This document shows positions 32,786 through 38,730 of a stretch of 38,730 nucleotides of DNA, in pieces. This DNA is from Burkholderiales bacterium. Its GTDB lineage: Bacteria > Pseudomonadota > Gammaproteobacteria > Burkholderiales > Burkholderiaceae_C. The stretch covers positions 1 through 38,730 of the forward strand of contig CANFIH010000017.1 of NCBI GenBank assembly GCA_947446855.1, in the 5' to 3' direction. Each line of letters starts with the position of its first letter. Positions within the stretch are counted from its first letter, which is position 1. The notes under the pieces are model-generated. The model was not told the DNA's origin. It saw only the letters and a list, made by a program, of their open reading frames with translations, and searched no databases. A program made the translations under genes and the position numbers.

Positions 32786-34429
32786 ATGCACTTCAATCTC
32801 AAACGCTCCAGCAAGCGCTTCCTGGTACTGCTGGCGCTGATACCGACCACTGTTTTCACGCTGGCCACGCTTTACATGCTGGGCATGGACCATCTGGAAG
32901 GACATCCGCGCACCTTTTTGCAAAGCCTGCTGTGGGCCAGTGAAACCTTCACCACCACCGGCTACGGCGCAGACAGCAGTTGGCACCATCCGGTGATGGC
33001 CCTGTACGTGATGCTGGTGCAGTTTGCCGGGCAGTTTTTGATTTTGCTGACCTTTCCGCTGGTGATCCTGCCGTACTTTGAGGAGCAGTTCGAGGTGCGC
33101 TTGCAGCACACGCTGCCGCCCATGGACGGCAAGGTGCTGTTTTACCGCTACGGGCCCGCCATCGATTCCTTGCTGGTGGAGTTCAAGAACAAGGGCACAC
33201 CGTTTGTCATTCTGGAAGAAGACATGCAGGTGGCGCGCAACCTGCGCGACCGCGGCTACAACGTGGTGTTTGGCAAGATGGCCGATGACCCCGGGGTGCT
33301 CAACAACGTGGCCCGCGCCCAGGCGGTGGTGGCCAATGGCAATGACCATGCCAACGCCACCTTCACCATGGTGGTGCGCGAAGCCGGCTACAGCGGCCCG
33401 CTGTACGCGCTGGCAGACGATCCGCTGTACCGCTACCCGATGTTGCAAATCGGTGCCAGCGATGTCTTTACCCCGGCCCATGTGCTGGGTGCGGCGCTGG
33501 CGTCCCAGGCCAGCACGCGCATCAGCCCGCCGGCAGAAGGCATGCATTTGCTGGGTAACAAGATTGGCATGGCCGAGTTCCGGGTGCGGGCGGAAAGCCC
33601 GTTGGCGGGCAAGACGCTGGGCGAACTGCGCCTGCGTGAGCGCCATGGCGTGTCGCTCATAGGCCAATGGCTGGGCGGCGTGTTCACCACCACCAAGGGG
33701 CCGCAAACCGTGGTGGAGGCGGGTGCGATTCTGGTGGCCGTGGGGGCGCATTCCAACCTGGAAGTGGTGGAGCGCATGGCCATGCCGATACGCCGCGCCG
33801 GCCCCATCGTGCTGGCCGGCTTTGGTGCGGTGGGCCAAAAGGTGGTGGAGATGCTGCAGGACGCGGGAGAAACCTGCATCGTGATAGACCGCGCAGCCGT
33901 CCCGGGCGTGGACCTGGTGGGCAGTGTGCTGGAGCGCAGCATGCTGGACCGCGCCAAACTGCGCGAAGCCAGTGCGGTGGTGCTGGCGCTGAGCGATGAC
34001 AGCGAGTCCGTGTTTGCCACCGCGGTGGTGCGCGACTATGCGCCCGAGGTGCCCCTGATCGTGCGCGTGCAACGCACCCGCAACACGGCGCGTCTGTACC
34101 GCGCCGGCGCCGACTTTGCGATCTCGGTGGGCCAGGTAGCCGGGCAGATCCTGGCCTTCCAGTTGCTGGGTGAGCAGATGGTGCAGGTGGAAAACCGCAT
34201 CAAGTTCATCCGCCAGCATGCCGGCAATGTGGTGGGTAAGCACCCCTGGCGCAGCGAGGATCTGGACCGCACCGGCGCCAAGATCGTGGCCGTGGAGCGC
34301 GAGGGCGACATCATCGTGGAGTTCGATAGCGACTTTGCCGTACAGGCCAATGACGAGTTGTTTGTCTGCGGCTCATTCAACAGCCTGGAGCGATTTCAGA
34401 AGGCCTTCAAGACCGCCGGCGCAGCTTGA
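32786..34429 (+). CDS. Two-transmembrane K+ channel with tandem RCK/TrkA domains
   Basis: Potassium-selective channel gated by cytosolic nucleotide- or ion-binding domains. In 547 residues, membrane segment 1 is at 12-33, the pore helix at about 43-55, the selectivity filter TTTGYGAD at 56-63 and segment 2 at about 70-95. Two Rossmann-type RCK domains follow (from about 113, KVLFYRYGPAIDSLL, and from about 335, GPIVLAGFGAVGQKV), each followed by a TrkA-C-like part (FRVRAESPLAGKTLGEL and KHPWRSEDLDRTGAKIVAV). This is a channel, not a TrkA subunit. The ATG at 32786 is preceded by no clear Shine-Dalgarno site; TACAGT near 32745 may be its -10 box. Divergent from the receiver-kinase gene. Confidence 0.87.
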   Translation: MHFNLKRSSKRFLVLLALIPTTVFTLATLYMLGMDHLEGHPRTFLQSLLWASETFTTTGYGADSSWHHPVMALYVMLVQFAGQFLILLTFPLVILPYFEEQFEVRLQHTLPPMDGKVLFYRYGPAIDSLLVEFKNKGTPFVILEEDMQVARNLRDRGYNVVFGKMADDPGVLNNVARAQAVVANGNDHANATFTMVVREAGYSGPLYALADDPLYRYPMLQIGASDVFTPAHVLGAALASQASTRISPPAEGMHLLGNKIGMAEFRVRAESPLAGKTLGELRLRERHGVSLIGQWLGGVFTTTKGPQTVVEAGAILVAVGAHSNLEVVERMAMPIRRAGPIVLAGFGAVGQKVVEMLQDAGETCIVIDRAAVPGVDLVGSVLERSMLDRAKLREASAVVLALSDDSESVFATAVVRDYAPEVPLIVRVQRTRNTARLYRAGADFAISVGQVAGQILAFQLLGEQMVQVENRIKFIRQHAGNVVGKHPWRSEDLDRTGAKIVAVEREGDIIVEFDSDFAVQANDELFVCGSFNSLERFQKAFKTAGAA

Positions 34430-34518
34430 GCGCGGTCTGAGCGCGGTTTGTACAGGGCGCGGCCTGCTCTGGTGTGGTGCGTCTAACGCAGCGCCTGCAC
34501 GCGGTTTACAGTGCATGA

Positions 34519-36582
<2,064 letters not shown>

Positions 36583-36654
36583 CGCAAGCCGGTTTTCAAA
36601 GACTGAGCAGGGAAGAGACGCCATCCCCTCTGAGTCAGGCCCCGGTGTGCGCAC

Positions 36655-36795
36655 TGCATAGTTAAAAAATCTATGGTATAGAAAAATTTAAACATACAAT
36701 TCGTTTTTGTGGATTTTTATGAAAATAAAAATCTGTATAAGTGATTAAAAATGCATAAAAGTTATTCACTTCCACTGAAATAAGGGCGTTTATCC
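36655..36795. promoter_or_regulatory. AT-rich stretch with a 9-bp hairpin before the surface-protein gene
   Basis: This stretch is roughly 70% A+T in a genome near 63% G+C, with many A and T runs. It contains GATTTTTAT (36712-36720), a GAAA loop, and ATAAAAATC (36725-36733), a perfect 9-bp inverted repeat. Such islands commonly carry promoters and bind silencing proteins of the H-NS/MvaT type. No ORF is credible in it. Individual -10 and -35 boxes cannot be picked out, because too many AT hexamers are present. Confidence 0.5.
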
Positions 36796-36826
36796 GCTTG
36801 TGACGTATATCTGCAAGGGGAGCCAC

Positions 36827-38257
36827 GTGAATACGCTGAATCGCAAGACCCGGTTGATCCTGGCAGGGGTGTTGCTGCCATGCCTTGCGGCCCAGGCCGC
36901 TAATCTGCTTGTCAATCCGGGGTTTGTTCCTTCCAACCCCAACAGTTACCTGGACTACACCGCTTCGGCTCCACCGGGTTGGGCCAACACCGGGGTCAGC
37001 AACGGCCCTATGGCCCTCAACCTCATTTCTGTCCTGACCCAGGGTGCCGTGAATCCCATGCCGGCATACCTGGGCAGCGCCTTTGTCTATGACCTGGGTG
37101 GATTCGCCAATCCCAATCCCAATGTGGGAGACGGCATTACGCAGTCGTTTGCGACGCGCCCGGGGCACCGTTACCACCTGACCTTCGGGCATAACGCGGA
37201 GGCGGCCGGATCCAAAGTCTTTGAAACCGGAAGCGATGCACTGCGCGTGCAGGTGGCTGGCACGGACCAGACCTTTTCCTCGCCCTATGACCGCAACGCT
37301 GCGGGTTACGGGCAGGCCTGTTGCGCATGGCAGGGAGCGTGGGTGCAGCGCAGTCTGGACTTTGTGGCCAGCGGGGTCAGCACCCGCCTGTCGTTCAGCG
37401 TGGCGACGGTGTCGAACAACAGTTACGCCAGCGCCAGCGTGAGTCGCAACGGTGCCAACAGCCAGATGGTCGCCTGGCCGGTTGTGGAGGAAATCATTGA
37501 TCCGCCGCGCATCACGGTGGTCAAAGCGTTGACCGGCAGCGGACGCATCAACAGCACGGACCAGTTCACCCTGTCCATTCAACAAGCCGGCGTGGTTCAG
37601 AATGACACGACCAACAGCACCACCCAGGGCGCGGGCAGCACGGTCACCGGCGGAAGCGGCACCACGGGGGCGTTTACCGCCACAGCCAATACCGCCTACA
37701 CGATTAACGAGGCAGGCAGCGGCGGTACCCGGTTGGCCCAGTACAACGCCAGCCTGAGCTGCACCAACGCCAGCACCGATAGCACCACGGTTTTGCCAGC
37801 CAGTTTGCAGCAGGCCTTCACGCCAGACGGCAATGACGTCATCACATGCACGGTCAGCAATGCGCCTGCGCCTGCCAGCTTGCAGGTGACTCAAAAGGCC
37901 ATTGTGACGGCGCCATCGACCTTCAACCCGCCGGTGACCTTCAGTTACACGGGTAACAATGGTTGGATGCAGCAGCCGGTCAGCAACCTGGTGGTGAATG
38001 CCGTGGTCAAAGGTGTCGCCCAGAATTTGACGGCTGTGAATGTCGCGACCACACAGACGGTGGCTGTTACCGCGACGGAGTCGGGTTGGAGCGTCGTCAG
38101 CATGCGATGCACGGACACCAATGCCGCCGTTTCCGGCAACCCGGCGCCACCTGCGGTGCTGGTCAGTTCCACGAACAACACCATCACCATCCCCGCCATC
38201 TACGTGGTGCCCAATGCGGCCCTGCAATGTGCGGTGGTGGGGTCACGCCGCCAATAG
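36827..38257 (+). CDS. Secreted surface protein with prealbumin-like/DUF11-type repeats
   Basis: A 476-residue exported protein. The signal peptide MNTLNRKTRLILAGVLLPCLAAQAA is followed by NLLVNPGF, the usual start of a DUF642-like, galactose-binding-type domain (about 26-220). Next comes a region with ITVVKALTGSGRINSTDQFTLSIQQAGVV and LQVTQKAIVTAPSTFNPPVTFSYTGNNG, beta-sandwich units like those of bacterial surface and adhesin proteins. Ser, Thr and Asn are abundant and Lys is scarce. It ends abruptly in CAVVGSRRQ with no sorting signal or transmembrane anchor, so it may be secreted or shortened relative to larger relatives. The start is GTG at 36827 with AAGGGGAG seven bases before it. The AT-rich upstream region suggests acquisition by transfer. 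Function unknown; adhesion or matrix is a guess. Confidence 0.65.
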   Translation: MNTLNRKTRLILAGVLLPCLAAQAANLLVNPGFVPSNPNSYLDYTASAPPGWANTGVSNGPMALNLISVLTQGAVNPMPAYLGSAFVYDLGGFANPNPNVGDGITQSFATRPGHRYHLTFGHNAEAAGSKVFETGSDALRVQVAGTDQTFSSPYDRNAAGYGQACCAWQGAWVQRSLDFVASGVSTRLSFSVATVSNNSYASASVSRNGANSQMVAWPVVEEIIDPPRITVVKALTGSGRINSTDQFTLSIQQAGVVQNDTTNSTTQGAGSTVTGGSGTTGAFTATANTAYTINEAGSGGTRLAQYNASLSCTNASTDSTTVLPASLQQAFTPDGNDVITCTVSNAPAPASLQVTQKAIVTAPSTFNPPVTFSYTGNNGWMQQPVSNLVVNAVVKGVAQNLTAVNVATTQTVAVTATESGWSVVSMRCTDTNAAVSGNPAPPAVLVSSTNNTITIPAIYVVPNAALQCAVVGSRRQ

Positions 38258-38286
38258 CAACAAGGCACCTCGAGGGTGCCTTGTTG
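38258..38286 (+). terminator. Strong hairpin directly after the surface-protein gene
   Basis: CAACAAGGCACC (38258-38269) pairs perfectly with GGTGCCTTGTTG (38275-38286) across the 5-base loop TCGAG, starting at the first base after the stop codon. The 3' side holds TTGTTG but no longer T-run, so termination by this hairpin is probable rather than certain. It may also serve the opposing DUF2126 gene. Confidence 0.65.
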
Positions 38287-38393
38287 ACGACGACGGCATG
38301 GCACTGTGGTGCGCCCACGCGGGTCGTCTTGGGTCATGGCTGGATGCACTTGCGTGCCCGGCCAGGGGCTGGGGAAGCAGCCTCGCGTTGGCC

Positions 38394-38730
38394 TTAACTC
38401 CGGCGCAAATCCCTTGTGAACGGAAATTCCTTGCTGGCCGCCACGTTGATGGTGGCCGGCGGAATCACCATCTCGCCCGGGGTGTGGCCCATGGCGATAA
38501 AGCGGGAATGGCGGCGGCTTTCGGCCTCAAAGGAGTTGACCGGGAAGCTCTCATAGGCCAGGCCGCCCGGGTGGGTGACGTGGTACTGGCAGCCGCCCAC
38601 CGAACTCTTCATCCAGGTATCGACGATGTCAAAGGTGAGAGGCGCGTGCAGGCCGATGCTGGGGTGCAGGCTGCTGGGCGGGTTCCAGGCCTTGTAGCGC
38701 ACGCCGGCCACGTATTCACCCACGGTGCCG
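38394..38730 (-). CDS. DUF2126-type large transglutaminase (partial, C-terminal end only)
   Basis: Only the last 111 residues are in the window; the start lies beyond the right edge. The segments CQYHVTHPGGLAYESFPVNSFEAESRRHSRFIAMGHTPG and the ending PFTRDLRRS match the C-terminus of the large (about 1100 residues) transglutaminase/DUF2126 proteins that accompany circularly permuted ATP-grasp and alpha-E ligases. It lies on the same strand as those genes, which here are about 10.5 kb downstream. The stop codon TAA is at 38396-38394. The role follows from the family association only: it probably processes or transfers the ligase product. Confidence 0.8.
   Translation of the reverse strand, partial: GTVGEYVAGVRYKAWNPPSSLHPSIGLHAPLTFDIVDTWMKSSVGGCQYHVTHPGGLAYESFPVNSFEAESRRHSRFIAMGHTPGEMVIPPATINVAASKEFPFTRDLRRS

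Noticed and set aside
34425..34460. Direct repeat GAGCGCGGT(C/T)T after the K+ channel gene
   Set aside because: Only two 11-base copies at the stop codon; probably a small local duplication with no further support.

Overview
The window is about 63% GC, with high-GC codon use throughout. The gene content points to a betaproteobacterium of the order Burkholderiales, most likely Comamonadaceae (Rhodoferax/Polaromonas/Variovorax-like). The pointers are the block uvrD / BPSS1780-family membrane protein / thrB / polA, a phosphotransferase-fold ThrB, a class I polyhydroxyalkanoate synthase with acetoacetyl-CoA reductase, and many genes with TACAAT-like boxes directly before the start codon. This placement is inference from gene families; no rRNA or tRNA gene is present. 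No insertion sequence, prophage or CRISPR array is visible.

Layout. (1) 1-10122, housekeeping: the 5' part of guaC (GMP reductase) on the minus strand, uvrD, a membrane protein and thrB, polA, then a Tat-type dienelactone hydrolase translationally coupled to a ZIP metal transporter with a long histidine loop. (2) 10197-12057: a phasin-like protein and a patatin/DUF3734 protein, probably linked to polyhydroxybutyrate (PHB) granules. (3) 12033-15236: divergent lysR/lysA and a mercaptopyruvate-type sulfurtransferase. (4) 15301-18559: a small outer-membrane-type protein, then a predicted metzincin protease of 699 residues followed by a 100-residue protein whose leader holds two mutually exclusive long hairpins. 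(5) 18748-22967: a leader peptide, phaB, phaC and a divergent GroEL paralogue in one operon. (6) 27841-23015 (minus): ParA-like ATPase, circularly permuted ATP-grasp/alpha-E ligase, transglutaminase and RidA in a tight run. The third usual member of this amidoligase system, a DUF2126 transglutaminase, enters at the right edge on the same strand but 10.5 kb away. (7) 32545-27982 (minus): a three-gene signalling operon with overlapping ends (receiver-kinase, periplasmic binding protein, hybrid kinase). (8) 32786-38257: a K+ channel with RCK domains, FadH, and a secreted surface protein preceded by an AT-rich stretch.

Most notable: the GroEL paralogue in the PHB operon has lost the ATPase residue equivalent to Asp52. 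The alternative hairpins at 16371-16444 look like an RNA switch. A perfect 14-16 bp palindrome (TTGCGAATTCGCAA) recurs between genes, including next to both PHB loci. An intrinsic terminator lies upstream of guaC on its own strand. Four genes (uvrD, thrB, polA, lysR-type) appear to be transcribed without a leader.
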